In this document: positions 24,196-31,978 of the stretch, piece after piece
Position numbering within the stretch: position 1 is the first letter of the stretch
Layout: each line of letters starts with the position of its first letter
Origin: Haloferax marisrubri
Lineage (GTDB): Archaea > Halobacteriota > Halobacteria > Halobacteriales > Haloferacaceae
Length of the DNA: 46,675 nt
Assembly (NCBI RefSeq): GCF_001469875.2
Contig: NZ_LOPW02000016.1
Span: 109,376 to 156,050, forward strand
Direction of reading: 5' to 3'
Position numbers and translations under genes: made by a program
Notes under the pieces: model-generated
The model's database searches: none
What the model was told of the DNA's origin: nothing
The model's input: only the letters and a program-made list of their open reading frames with translations

Positions 24196-24609
24196 GCTCC
24201 TCTAACGTCTTGTGATGCGTCTGTCGAGGCTGTGGACGTGGGTGACGAGGTGACTGTCGGAATTCGTCCCGAAGATATCTATCCCGGCAGAATGCGCGTC
24301 GAAGTGGAAGACCCTTCTTCGCTCATCTCCACGCGTGTTGATATTCTCGAACCGATGGGCGACGAGATATTCGCATACATGTTGTTGGGCGAACGCCGTA
24401 CATCGATGGACCAGTCGAGAGCCGATGACCAGCTGCTGATGAGTGTTGACCCCGACTCGACGATTCGAGAAGACACGGACGTCGAAGTCGTGATAGACCG
24501 GGGGAACGTCCACCTCTTTGAGACGGCGTCGGGCGAGGCACTCGCCCACGGTCTGTCCCCCGTTTCAGCCGACTTAGAGACCGAGACGACAGCCGACGAA
24601 GACGACTGA
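24196..24609 (+). pseudogene. C-terminal fragment of a sugar ABC transporter ATPase (MalK/UgpC type)
   Basis: The frame encodes the TOBE/OB part of a MalK-type ATPase: VDVGDEVTVGIRPEDIYPGR, STRVDILEPMGDEIFAYMLL and VEVVIDRGNVHLFETASGEA. The whole nucleotide-binding domain (Walker A, signature, Walker B) is absent, and no true start exists, since the frame simply continues upstream into unrelated sequence. It is therefore a remnant of a chromosomal transporter operon carried into this replicon. It begins about 90 bases from the toxin-antitoxin locus. Confidence 0.75.
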
Positions 24610-25024
24610 AACGGCCCGACGCGACGGCCTCGACGTCGCCGACGTTTCGACGAGCAGATGGACGACGTGGAGTCGCGTCCCCTCTGTATTCGGAGTGCGA
24701 CTATCGTCGCGGGTTCCACCGAGATGGTTTGTGAGGCAGAACCGACACTTGGTACGGTTCGCAGGAATCGACGTACTGTACGAGGAACATTCGCTTCGCG
24801 TCGATCTCACTCGATCAGGATACGATCCGAGCTCTTCCTTTCGCTCTGCTCGTCCAGCGTTCCCCCGTGGATAAAGCTCGTCATCAGGAACGTGGGCCAA
24901 TTCGCCAAGTGGTCGTGTTCCTCAAAATCAGAGTAGTGGTCCGTCCTCTCTTGTGAATGGCTTCCCTCGTTATGGTATTTGAACTCATGCTCCCCTTCTT
25001 CACGAAATCACTATCAGGTTCCTT
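24610..25024. other. Intergenic, probably decayed sequence
   Basis: 415 bases between the transporter fragment and the acetyltransferase gene. Open frames in both directions have no recognisable motif and mixed codon use. It probably belongs to the same imported, decayed segment as the ABC fragment. Confidence 0.4.
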
Positions 25025-25945
25025 CTACAGTTCCCGAACGACTTCTGCCGGCACTCCCGCGACGACGGTGTTGGCAGGCACGTCTTTCGTTACTACGGCA
25101 CCGGCGGCTACGACCGAATTTTCACCGATCGTTACGTCGGGCAGTATCGTCGCACCGGCACCGATCCACGCGTTGCGTTCGACAACGACCTCCCCCGGCA
25201 CCAGCGTCTTTCGACGATCCACATCCACCGGGTGACCTTCGGACGTAATCGTTACCATCGAACTGATCATGACCTCATCTTCGATGGTGATGCCTCCCAG
25301 GTCCAGAAATGAGCAGGCGTGATTGATGAAAACGTTGCGTCCCACGCTGGTATGCTTTCCAACGTTGATGTGAAACGGCGGGAAAATCTTCGTGCTCTCG
25401 TCGACTTCTTCGCCAATTATCTCTCCTACATAGTGCCGTATCTCGTCTACGTCTGTCGCTGTATTCAGCTTCCTCTTCAAGCCTATTGTTCTATTTACTT
25501 CCTCGGAGATCTTCTGATACCCTGGGTCGTCCATCGGGACCGGCTCACCGGCTTTCAGCCGATCGAAGATATCTCTCGGGAGGACTCGGATCGTCGAGGA
25601 CCGGGCACGCTCGCTGATCATCGAGTCGAGGTACTGGCTTCCCTGGTACTTCGCGCGGTAGGCTTCGTCAATACGGTCGTTCAGCGCCTCGTCTGTTACC
25701 GACTCAAACGAGACGTCCTTCGTCATGCCGGCCACCTCGATTCGCCCGGCGTTTTCCCGAACGGCAGCCTGGTACCAACTCGAATCCTGACCGTTGTAGG
25801 CGCGCACATAGAGATTGCCATCTACAGCGACGCTCCAGATCCGCGTCGGTGTGCCGTAGGTTTCGCCGTCCTCACGGAACGGTGCAACGTGCAGGTCATC
25901 GGACTCAGCAATCTCGGTCAGTTCGTCTTCTGGCCATGAACTCAT
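25025..25945 (-). CDS. DUF2255 domain fused to a hexapeptide-repeat acetyltransferase
   Basis: 306 residues. Residues 1-118 (SSWPEDELTEIAESDDLHVA, IWSVAVDGNLYVRAYNGQDS, SWYQAAVRENAGRIEVAG) match the DUF2255 split-barrel-like family. Residues 120-306 form a maltose/galactoside O-acetyltransferase type left-handed beta helix: an N-terminal helical cap (IFDRLKAGEPVPMDDPGYQK), then hexapeptide repeats (VGRNVFINHACSFLDLGGIT) and the end GAGATILPDVTIGENSVVAA. The expected catalytic His is probably in NHACSFLD or SEGHPVDV. Each part alone is known; the fusion would couple a possible flavin or small-molecule domain to acetyl transfer. It lies 3 bases after the chimeric PIN gene on the same strand. 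Confidence 0.8.
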   Translation of the reverse strand: MSSWPEDELTEIAESDDLHVAPFREDGETYGTPTRIWSVAVDGNLYVRAYNGQDSSWYQAAVRENAGRIEVAGMTKDVSFESVTDEALNDRIDEAYRAKYQGSQYLDSMISERARSSTIRVLPRDIFDRLKAGEPVPMDDPGYQKISEEVNRTIGLKRKLNTATDVDEIRHYVGEIIGEEVDESTKIFPPFHINVGKHTSVGRNVFINHACSFLDLGGITIEDEVMISSMVTITSEGHPVDVDRRKTLVPGEVVVERNAWIGAGATILPDVTIGENSVVAAGAVVTKDVPANTVVAGVPAEVVREL

Positions 25946-25947
25946 TG

Positions 25948-26301
25948 TTATCGCTTAACAGGGTGTTGTAGATCGACTTGCACTATAGTCTTCACTGCCT
26001 CTTGCTCATCCATCGCTTCGTAGCCGTCCGGCACGCGGTCGAGGTCAACGGTCTCCCTGACGATCGGCTCGGAGAACTCGAGCGGCGCCGCAACCGTCGC
26101 CCACCCCTCGTCGATTGCGTCGTCGACAGGCAGGGCTTCAATGTCGGGGTCGTCGACGGTCAGCTCCTCGTACACCCGTTCCGGCAGGACGAAGGCGATG
26201 TCGTTCCGGCGAGCGAACCCCCGGACGGCCTGGTACCGACTGTTCGACGGTTGCCCCATCGCGACGAACAGGCCGGTGTCAGCGATGTGGAGCCGGCTCA
26301 C
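25948..26301 (-). CDS. Chimeric gene: PIN-domain N-terminus joined to an alcohol dehydrogenase tail
   Basis: 117 residues. Residues 1-78 match a haloarchaeal PIN-like toxin start (LHIADTGLFVAMGQPSNSRY, DIAFVLPERVYEELTV). From about residue 80 the sequence reads FSEPIVRETVDLDRVPDGYE and AMDEQEAVKTIVQV. That is the C-terminal signature of zinc-dependent alcohol dehydrogenases, not of PIN proteins, whose second half with further acidic residues is missing. The joint is near 26065-26075. The PIN fold is thus incomplete and probably inactive. The start overlaps the HTH gene's stop by four bases, the original antitoxin-toxin arrangement. Confidence 0.7.
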   Translation of the reverse strand: MSRLHIADTGLFVAMGQPSNSRYQAVRGFARRNDIAFVLPERVYEELTVDDPDIEALPVDDAIDEGWATVAAPLEFSEPIVRETVDLDRVPDGYEAMDEQEAVKTIVQVDLQHPVKR

Positions 26302-26894
26302 GCGTCGTCAGCGCTGTCGCCGTCGATGTCCAACTCGTCGAGTCCCGCCCCTGTGTCCTCAATGGCGTAGTGCTCGTGGACGACGGGCCGGAGCGCCTGG
26401 AGAATCATCTCCGCAGCTAGCGGCGAGATGTCCAGATCCTCGGCCATCAGGCGGTGGGTTACTTCCCCACGCTCCCGAGCGACGGCGTAGGTGAGCGCGG
26501 TCGCGAGGCCGGCGACGCCGTGGCGGTCGATGTAGGTGTCGATGTCCGCGTCCGTCTCCCGGCGGCCGACGGCGTCGATCAGCGCCGGCGTGATCGTGTA
26601 CTCGCGGTCGCCCGCGGTCGTCGTCACGGTCAGTTCGATCTCCCGAGCAGCGTACCGGCGAGGCTGTTCGTCGTCGGTGACGTCGACGACGCCGGCGTCG
26701 ACGAGCCGGTTGACGTAGCTGTAAGCGGTTCCCTGTGCGAACTCGAGGTCGTCAATTACGTCCTGGACGGTCGCTTCCCTCTCCCGGGCGAGGTACGCGT
26801 ACATCTGGGCGAGCTGTGGCTCCTCGAGGAGATCGGCGACCGAGAGGAAGTCCTGGACGATGTCGCCGTCGGCGCGGTTTGAGGTGTGTGACAC
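26298..26894 (-). CDS. HTH regulator, antitoxin-like partner of the PIN gene (DUF7437-like)
   Basis: 198 residues with a GTG start. Residues 15-80 are a winged helix (QMYAYLAREREATVQDVIDD, QGTAYSYVNRLVDAGVVDVT). The rest includes ELTVTTTAGDREYTITPALI and a helical C-terminus ending in a very acidic tail. I recall the layout from DUF7437 proteins that precede PIN genes in haloarchaea. It overlaps the downstream gene by four bases. Upstream, GATTCG and CGAATC (about 26896-26925) form an inverted repeat that could be its own operator. It is likely functional although its toxin partner is truncated. Confidence 0.75.
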   Translation of the reverse strand: MSHTSNRADGDIVQDFLSVADLLEEPQLAQMYAYLAREREATVQDVIDDLEFAQGTAYSYVNRLVDAGVVDVTDDEQPRRYAAREIELTVTTTAGDREYTITPALIDAVGRRETDADIDTYIDRHGVAGLATALTYAVARERGEVTHRLMAEDLDISPLAAEMILQALRPVVHEHYAIEDTGAGLDELDIDGDSADDA

Positions 26895-26942
26895 GATTCG
26901 TTCTTGATTACAGTTTACAGCGAATCAGTAAAGAGTGTTGGG

Positions 26943-27278
26943 TCACTCCGCCGGCGTCGCGACGAGATGCTCCTCGAGGTCGCGCGTCCAGTACGTCGCG
27001 AGCCCACCCGGACTACAGCGAGCGCACAGCTGCAACGGGCCTTCCAGATGCCCTAGTTCGACCCGGAATCCCGTGAGCGCCGCGAGCGTGTCGACGACCA
27101 GCCCACAGCCGTCACAGGCGATGTGATCGCGCTTGTCGGGATCCGGCTCCGTCTGGATCGCGCAGTCGACGCAGATCGGGTGGGTGACCCGTTCGTCCTG
27201 TCCCCAGGTGTGCGCCTCGCCGACCTCGGCGCCGGGCGAGGCGTCGCAGAAGGCACAGCCAGAGAGCGTCTGTTGCAT
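26943..27278 (-). CDS. Zinc-binding array protein (DUF7558-like)
   Basis: 111 residues from ATG 27278, whose bases overlap the stop of the upstream gene (TGATG), so translation is probably coupled. It contains CAFC, CVDC, CDGC and CARC pairs, i.e. four CxxC knuckles forming two zinc sites. The rest is acidic with HTWGQDERVTHPICVD. I recall it as DUF7558. There is no stem-loop directly upstream, as expected for a second cistron. Function unknown. Confidence 0.75.
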   Translation of the reverse strand: MQQTLSGCAFCDASPGAEVGEAHTWGQDERVTHPICVDCAIQTEPDPDKRDHIACDGCGLVVDTLAALTGFRVELGHLEGPLQLCARCSPGGLATYWTRDLEEHLVATPAE

Positions 27279-27571
27279 CACTCGGCCTCCACGTCGGCGT
27301 CGCGGCCGGCCGCCCAGCCACGGTGGAAGACGACCAGCTGTGTCGTCGAGTCGAACGTGGTGCCGCTCGGCTCGTGAACCAGAACTTGGTCCTCGGGAAC
27401 CAAAGTGACGACGGCCGCGTCGACGAGGTCATTGACCAGGCGTTGGGCCATTTCGTCGTCGTCGACGTCCGCCGTGTCGACGCCGATGGCGTCGCGGTCC
27501 TGGGTGAGCTGTTCTTTCTCGAACTGTTCGTAGTCGCAACTCGTGTCGTCGTGCGGATCGGGACTAGGCAT
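27278..27571 (-). CDS. Small conserved array protein
   Basis: 97 acidic residues from ATG 27571 (MPSPDPHDDTSCDYEQFEKE). The central MAQRLVNDLVDAAVVTLVPE helix-strand and VLVHEPSGTTFDSTTQLVVF strands suggest a small alpha/beta domain. It is the first cistron of a two-gene unit with the zinc protein. The stem-loop at 27602-27632 is upstream. Function unknown. Confidence 0.75.
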   Translation of the reverse strand: MPSPDPHDDTSCDYEQFEKEQLTQDRDAIGVDTADVDDDEMAQRLVNDLVDAAVVTLVPEDQVLVHEPSGTTFDSTTQLVVFHRGWAAGRDADVEAE

Positions 27572-27601
27572 GGAGAGTCACGCAGAGCACCCTATTGTGC
27601 G

Positions 27602-27632
27602 CTGCACGTCTCACGGCGTGCACGAGAAACAG
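27602..27632 (-). promoter_or_regulatory. Stem-loop element, copy 15
   Basis: CTGCACGTCTCACGGCGTGC then ACGAGAAACAG. Arms TGCACG/CGTGCA pair perfectly but share no sequence with the CCCC/GGGG stems. This argues that pairing, not sequence, is conserved. It is 31-61 bases before the ATG at 27571. Confidence 0.7.
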
Positions 27633-27645
27633 CCCAGTCGGAGAG

Positions 27646-27741
27646 TCAGTCCAGTTGCAGGTTGTGATAGCCGACGACGGCAACGCCGTCGATGAACAGA
27701 ACAACCTTCGGAAAGTCGAGAACCGACAAATTAGCTCTCAT
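27646..27741 (-). CDS. Possible 31-residue ORF after the PIN toxin
   Basis: MRANLSVLDFPKVVLFIDGV then AVVGYHNLQLD. Its ATG overlaps the end of the PIN toxin gene (GATGAGAGCTAA). The hydrophobic-acidic pattern and lack of rare codons suggest it once coded, perhaps as the tail of a longer protein. It may be a remnant rather than a working gene. Confidence 0.3.
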   Translation of the reverse strand: MRANLSVLDFPKVVLFIDGVAVVGYHNLQLD

Positions 27742-28195
27742 CGAGGAGTGAGATACCGTGCTCAACCACAGCGTCAGTAACGAAGAGACTCGTTTCAGTC
27801 TGGAGCGCTCGCATCAGCTCAGCCGCCGCTGATTTCTCGAGTTCTCCCCGTGTAGACGCAAGCACGAGAATCCCAATCGAGCCATGGACTTCCACATCGT
27901 GATCGTTCGCAGCGTCTCGTGCTGCAAGGTCGTCAGTCAGGAGGACGGCAGCGCGTTCAGATGCGACGGCGAGTGCAGCTGTCTCACCGGGGTCCAACTC
28001 GACGCCAAGGCCGGTTGTATCACTCTCAACCAGTTCGTACTCTATGGTTTCGAGCGCAGGTGGGACCATCCCCGCCTCGAGTTCTTGGTAGACAGTCTGT
28101 GGAATCAGCAGCTCGTCGACGACCGAGAGCAATGCAAGCGCGTCAATCTCGTCGAGATGAATAATGGGGCCCGCATCAGCAACCGCGAGGATCAC
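27731..28195 (-). CDS. PIN-like toxin (DUF3368 type)
   Basis: 154 residues. The GTG at 28195 overlaps the antitoxin's stop in GTGA, so it is preferred over an earlier GTG at 28210. An N-terminal VADAGPIIHLDEID holds the first acidic residue of the PIN site. PGETAALAVASERAAVLLTD then D-D-LAARDAA supplies the following ones. GSIGILVLASTRGEL is the usual DUF3368 helix. PIN proteins of this type are RNases paired with short antitoxins. The locus lies directly after antitoxin 28192-28443, and a truncated copy of its start exists at 43024-43074. Confidence 0.85.
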   Translation of the reverse strand: MILAVADAGPIIHLDEIDALALLSVVDELLIPQTVYQELEAGMVPPALETIEYELVESDTTGLGVELDPGETAALAVASERAAVLLTDDLAARDAANDHDVEVHGSIGILVLASTRGELEKSAAAELMRALQTETSLFVTDAVVEHGISLLDES

Positions 28196-28443
28196 GCATT
28201 CAGTCCCCACCGAACATCGTCTTCGACGACCTGTACCTCCTGCTCTGCTCGCTTGACACGATCTCGACCGACGAGGTTGATTGCGGTCTCGCGGTCGATG
28301 TCGTCGTCGATGTATCGCGAGAGGACGAGGTCAACCCAGAGATCTTCGACGCCGCGTTCCAACGCCTGTTCGAGGATCTCTGATTCGGGGATACCCCGCG
28401 CTTCGGCGATTTCTTGCACCCGTTCAGTGAGATCCGTGGCCAT
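28192..28443 (-). CDS. Antitoxin of the PIN toxin
   Basis: 83 residues from ATG 28443 (MATDLTERVQEIAEARGIPE). It has a short N-terminal helical DNA-binding-like part, then ERGVEDLWVDLVLSRYIDDD and a C-terminal basic/acidic tail that probably wraps the toxin. The frame extends to 28476, but the stem-loop at 28480-28510 and the ATG position favour 28443. It overlaps the toxin gene by four bases. It is about 88 percent identical by eye to the protein at 43075-43326. Confidence 0.8.
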   Translation of the reverse strand: MATDLTERVQEIAEARGIPESEILEQALERGVEDLWVDLVLSRYIDDDIDRETAINLVGRDRVKRAEQEVQVVEDDVRWGLNA

Positions 28444-28479
28444 GAGTAAATGATTGCTCTGTAGTGACTTAAACATCTG

Positions 28480-28510
28480 TGGACCCCCTCTAGGGGTTCT
28501 CAGAAACGAC
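28480..28510 (-). promoter_or_regulatory. Stem-loop element, copy 16
   Basis: TGGACCCCCTCTAGGGGTTC then TCAGAAACGAC. Arms ACCCC/GGGGT with a short loop. It is 37-67 bases before the ATG at 28443. The related antitoxin at 43326 has no such element. Confidence 0.65.
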
Positions 28511-28604
28511 CTTGGACAACCGTTTCGTTCATGCTCACATCGACATCATCCGAACCATCACTCTTCGCGAGATGGAGGTTCCGTTGGCGCTCGCTGCCAC
28601 GCCG

Positions 28605-28645
28605 TTAACCAACATCGCGGAAGTCTGCGGTTCTGTGTTGGTTAA
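28605..28645. repeat. TTAACCAACA inverted repeat, copy 6
   Basis: Perfect arms at 28605-28614 and 28636-28645, 31 bases start to start. It lies 14 bases after the stop of the gene ending at 28659. Confidence 0.85.
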
Positions 28646-28658
28646 CGATATAGTGGGC

Positions 28659-29081
28659 TCAGAACTGATGAAGAGACATCACGCGGAACGTATCTGGCTC
28701 AGCATTCGGCGGCTCGTCAATTCGGTCAAGGGATAACCGCGAGAGTCGGTTGACCAACTCTTCACGAACCGCTTCACGGCTGACTGTCGTTTCGTGCCAG
28801 CCGAGACGCTCGTCGAAATACCGCTTCTTGAACCGCTGACCGATGTCGTCGACGGCGATGAACTGTGTCCGCTTCGTGCCCGCCACGCTCGTTGAGACGA
28901 ACTCGGCTCCGACGTCTTCGTGGGTGAGTTCGACGAGTACACACTCGACAACTGAGACGATGCCAGTCGGACTTCTGTTGTGAGGGAGCGTCAGGTCGAG
29001 ATCTGCCCACGGTTCGTCGCTCGGTTGTTCAGTATGCTCGCCAGAGAGTCGTGATCGCTGTTGCTCGTGGTCGGAAGACAT
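28659..29081 (-). CDS. Conserved array protein, paralogue of 44262-44701
   Basis: 140 residues from ATG 29081 (MSSDHEQQRSRLSGEHTEQP). The conserved core includes PWADLDLTLP, VECVLVELTHEDVGAEFVS, RTQFIAVDDIGQRFKKRYFD and ERLGWHETTVSREAVREELV. It is acidic and soluble with no cysteine pair. A second copy at 44262-44701 shares this whole layout but has a frameshift. Both genes are followed by a TTAACCAACA inverted repeat and preceded by a stem-loop, so a whole segment has been duplicated. Function unknown. Confidence 0.8.
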   Translation of the reverse strand: MSSDHEQQRSRLSGEHTEQPSDEPWADLDLTLPHNRSPTGIVSVVECVLVELTHEDVGAEFVSTSVAGTKRTQFIAVDDIGQRFKKRYFDERLGWHETTVSREAVREELVNRLSRLSLDRIDEPPNAEPDTFRVMSLHQF

Positions 29082-29101
29082 AGATTGCATGGGGACTGCT
29101 G

Positions 29102-29134
29102 ACTCCTCCACCCCTCAATGGAGGATGAAAACAG
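29102..29134 (-). promoter_or_regulatory. Stem-loop element, copy 17
   Basis: ACTCCTCCACCCCTCAATGG then AGGATGAAAACAG. Arms TCCTCC/GGAGGA pair perfectly around ACCCCTCAAT. It is 21-53 bases before the ATG at 29081. Confidence 0.8.
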
Positions 29135-29331
29135 CCACAGCAATTGTTCACGTACTAACGGAGTTCATTCAGACACCCCTACCGTGAGGAATATCTTCCA
29201 GCCTAAGAACACGATCAGGAATACTGATCCGCGAGTACACAGCCCAGCGCCCGTGCCAGGGTTAGTTGAATCGGTCTCGTTCAATGGATAGCAGAAGCTA
29301 TAGACAGATTGGACAGCGAAGCAGAGACGTC

Positions 29332-29655
29332 ATGTCGTGGTATATCCTCATACTCGCAGGCCTGTTTGAGATTGGTTGGGCAATTGGGCTCGAATATTCG
29401 GACGGACTCTCAAAGCCAGTGCCAACAGTCGGTACTGTTGTCGCTCTCATCATCAGTATGGTACTCCTGGCTCAAGCCGTCAAAGACCTCCCTATCGGGA
29501 CAGCATATGCTGTCTGGACAGGTATCGGGGCCGTTGGGACAGCCACGCTTGGAATTATTCTCTTTGATGAACCAGCCGCTCTCGCCCGAATACTCTTCAT
29601 CGGCGTGATCGTCGTCGGTATCGTCGGTCTACACGCTGTCTCGGGTGGACACTAA
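29332..29655 (+). CDS. SMR-family exporter, Gdx/SugE-like
   Basis: 107 residues from ATG 29332 (MSWYILILAGLFEIGWAIGL). Four membrane helices, the conserved proton-coupling Glu at position 13 and the GTAYAVWTGIGAVG segment in helix 3 are present, as in small multidrug resistance proteins. The W-T-G-I-G-A-V-G form and the first helix are closer to the Gdx/SugE guanidinium-exporter branch than to EmrE. The frame starts upstream at 29266, but that part is Ser/Arg-rich without membrane character. CTATAGAC at about 29295-29302 is a possible TATA box. It stands alone among replication and array genes. Confidence 0.85.
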   Translation: MSWYILILAGLFEIGWAIGLEYSDGLSKPVPTVGTVVALIISMVLLAQAVKDLPIGTAYAVWTGIGAVGTATLGIILFDEPAALARILFIGVIVVGIVGLHAVSGGH

Positions 29656-29830
29656 ACCGCTGGTTGTCACTTGCCTCGTCTGAACCCGGCCCAGACACAA
29701 TTGTCGACACACACGCACATTGACTGACCGGCTGTTTCGCAGGACTGCTCGTCTGAAGGAGAGGATTTCAATAAGGCCGCGTCGTCAGCGAGAGTATCTC
29801 ACTATCAACCCATGTTGCGGCGACGTGGCC

Positions 29831-31028
29831 TCAGTTCAACCACGATCGTGTCCGCTCCCACACTGACGCAGATTTCGTGTCACGATCTTCATCCTGGTCA
29901 CGCGGTGCTGCTGCCTCGACACGCTGCTCAAGCCGGTCAACAGTCGCTTCCAACTCCTCGATGTACGCCTGTTTTTCCGCGAGAGTCGCCTCGAGCGTTT
30001 CAACTCGCTCAGTCAACACCCGGTTCTTCTCGGCGAGATACGCCTTGTCCTGCGTTGATTGCGGTCCCACACTCTGTTCCGTCGTAGTCTCGTGGTCCCC
30101 ACGAGGCTGCGTATCTGGGCCGTAGAACTCCGATGTCTGCTGGACTGCTCGTTCAAGTGTCTTCTCACCGTATGTCGACCCGTCTGCATAGTGGACTTCG
30201 TCCCATTTCTCGCGGTACAGCCCCGAGTCCCGAAAGAGGCGGTCCATCTGTGGGTGGTTCCCACCCGTCCAGAACGCGAGTAGACAGCAGAGTGCCATAT
30301 CTGCCTCCGAGTGGCTCTCATACCCACTTGTCTGCCCTCGCCACAACCGGTCGAACTTCTCACCGTTCGCTGCCTCCCTCGCTTTTGTCAGCACAACCTC
30401 GTCATTGAGGGCAGGCTCACTCGCGTCATCACGTGCTGCTGCGGGTGGTGTTGAGCCCGGTGGCTTCGTTGTCGACACAGTATCGGACTGGACGTATTCA
30501 CGATGGATGTCGACAAGTGCATCCTGTCGACGTGTGATCTCTGTTGGCGTCCCCGCAACGTGAGCACCGGTTACTGTGAAGAAGCGCGCCGTATCGTAGC
30601 ACTCAACGCCTCCACGGCGATTCCGTCCTGCGGGAAGCTCACCCACAACGAGGATGTGGAAACCCGTTCCCGATGGCGACACCTCCGTGTAGGAATCTAG
30701 CTGTGTGATTATCGCCTGTGCGTCGTCGTCAATCGTACCCGTCTTGGGGTCTCGACAGTCGTCTAAATCCACACCGACAAACGGGTCGTCATCGGTGAAC
30801 ACAAACCCAATCCCATCAGCGTCGTCTGACTCGACAGCCGCAACCGCAGTATTGAGATCAGACCATGTCACAGAATCAGTTGCCGAACCGAAGCCGCCAG
30901 TTGCAGGGTTGACGTGGACCTTCGTCGCTTTGTCATCTCGCATCTCACTCCGCCAGCAAACCCACTGCTCACGCTCGCGAAGTTCGGGGTGGCAGCTGGT
31001 CTATATCGAGGTCAATTTCATCACACAT
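29831..31028 (-). pseudogene. Primase-polymerase-type replication protein, frameshifted near its start
   Basis: From the ATG at 30943 the frame encodes 370 residues. They cover a Prim-Pol-like N-terminal region (GFVFTDDDPFVGVDLDDCRD, YTEVSPSGTGFHILVVGELP, GGVECYDTARFFTVTGAH), a helix bundle like the NrS-1 polymerase HBD (SHSEADMALCCLLAFWTGGN) and a coiled coil at the C-terminus. Upstream of 30943 the same frame reads EREQWVCWRSE, clearly coding. A better start MCDEIDLDIDQLPP at 31028 is one frame off; removing one G from the GGGG at 30986-30989 joins them into about 399 residues. The helicase part typical of such proteins is absent here. Iteron-like repeats lie upstream (31144-31260). Confidence 0.75.
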
Positions 31029-31143
31029 TCGTTGTTCCTCGCTGACTCGCAGTCATCTCAGAGTCCAAATACGTCTGCATTGTCTGCTCACTTTGACAAT
31101 ACCCAGTTCCGACGGGGTCCCCCCTGTCTATACTAGTCGGATT

Positions 31144-31260
31144 CTGTCGTAACCGACAATCCGAATCTGTCCAAGATACGCCGTTCAGTTCCGCTATTAT
31201 CCGAATTCTATCGTAACGGCTGTCGTAACTCTGGGCGATACTATCGTAATCTGTCGTAAC
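31144..31260 (+). repeat. Iteron-like CTRTCGTAAY repeats upstream of the primase
   Basis: Five direct copies of CTRTCGTAAY at 31144-31153, 31208-31217, 31220-31229, 31241-31250 and 31251-31260. ATCCGAAT also occurs twice (about 31157, 31199). They lie just upstream of the primase-polymerase start. This resembles initiator-binding iterons or a copy-control region of a small replicon. Confidence 0.65.
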
Positions 31261-31349
31261 CATCCGTCTGAACACTCCTTCGGCCGATTTCTTGTTGAAT
31301 CGGCCGTTGTTCGTCTGACCGGGGACAAACGCTGACAGACCAGTATCAG

Positions 31350-31978
31350 TCATTAGATAGTTCCTCCCGAGTAAGAGCAAGCCCATCGTAATGACGAGTT
31401 GTGGCATTCCCTTCTTTCTTGACCGTGCTATCGAACTCAACGTGCTGTCTCAGCCGGCGTGTGAACCACCGCTTTGAGTCCGGTGAAAGCCCCTGTTCAG
31501 TCACCCACGACTGATACAGTTGTAAACCCGTTCAGAGGAGACAGATCCGTGGGCTGTCTCACGGAGGAACTCCTCTACGAAGCGGCCCACAACAGCATCA
31601 GGGCCGTCTGCAAGCTCCGATACGTCGACCAGAGACTCGTCCGACTCGTCTGATGTGGGGGTTGCGGCTCTTTCGGCCGCTGCGGTATTGGATTGGGTTG
31701 GCTGTGCGACGAGATCCAGCTCCGAGAGGTCACTCAAGGGCCGTACTGTGCCGTCCCGATAAATTACTGCGTCACCGTCGTTCCGAAGAATGACGATAAG
31801 ATACTGTACTGAATCTTGGATACGGCAGTTCATCTTCGGGGACGAATGGCCGCTTGAGCTTAGTCCAGTCAGCAGTAAACGCCGCTTTCGAGTCGGCTTC
31901 GGAGGTCGGGCAGTCGGTCACGCTTCGGACGGGGTCGAACGAATCGCTTGGCCATACCCACACAGACGGGCCGGTCAC
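31350..31978 (-). pseudogene. Decayed C-terminal part of a plasmid/phage primase-helicase-like gene
   Basis: Coding sequence is spread over three frames. At 31772-31978 it reads DWTKLKRPFVPEDELPYPRF. From about 31800 to 31510 it continues as LIVILRNDGDAVIYRDGTVR to VEEFLRETAHGSVSSERVYN. Then, after a one-base shift near 31520, it reads YQSWVTEQGLSPDSKRWFTR and ends TREELSND at TGA 31350. The last part resembles the C-terminal winged-helix region of D5-like phage or plasmid primase/helicase proteins (pattern Y..W....G..p.SKR...RRL). The ATPase domain is absent. It is probably a broken partner of the adjacent primase gene. Confidence 0.55.

Noticed and set aside
29221-29331. A guanidine riboswitch before the SMR exporter
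   Set aside because: I looked for the conserved ykkC-type loops and found no convincing match. A TATA-like box is the simpler explanation.
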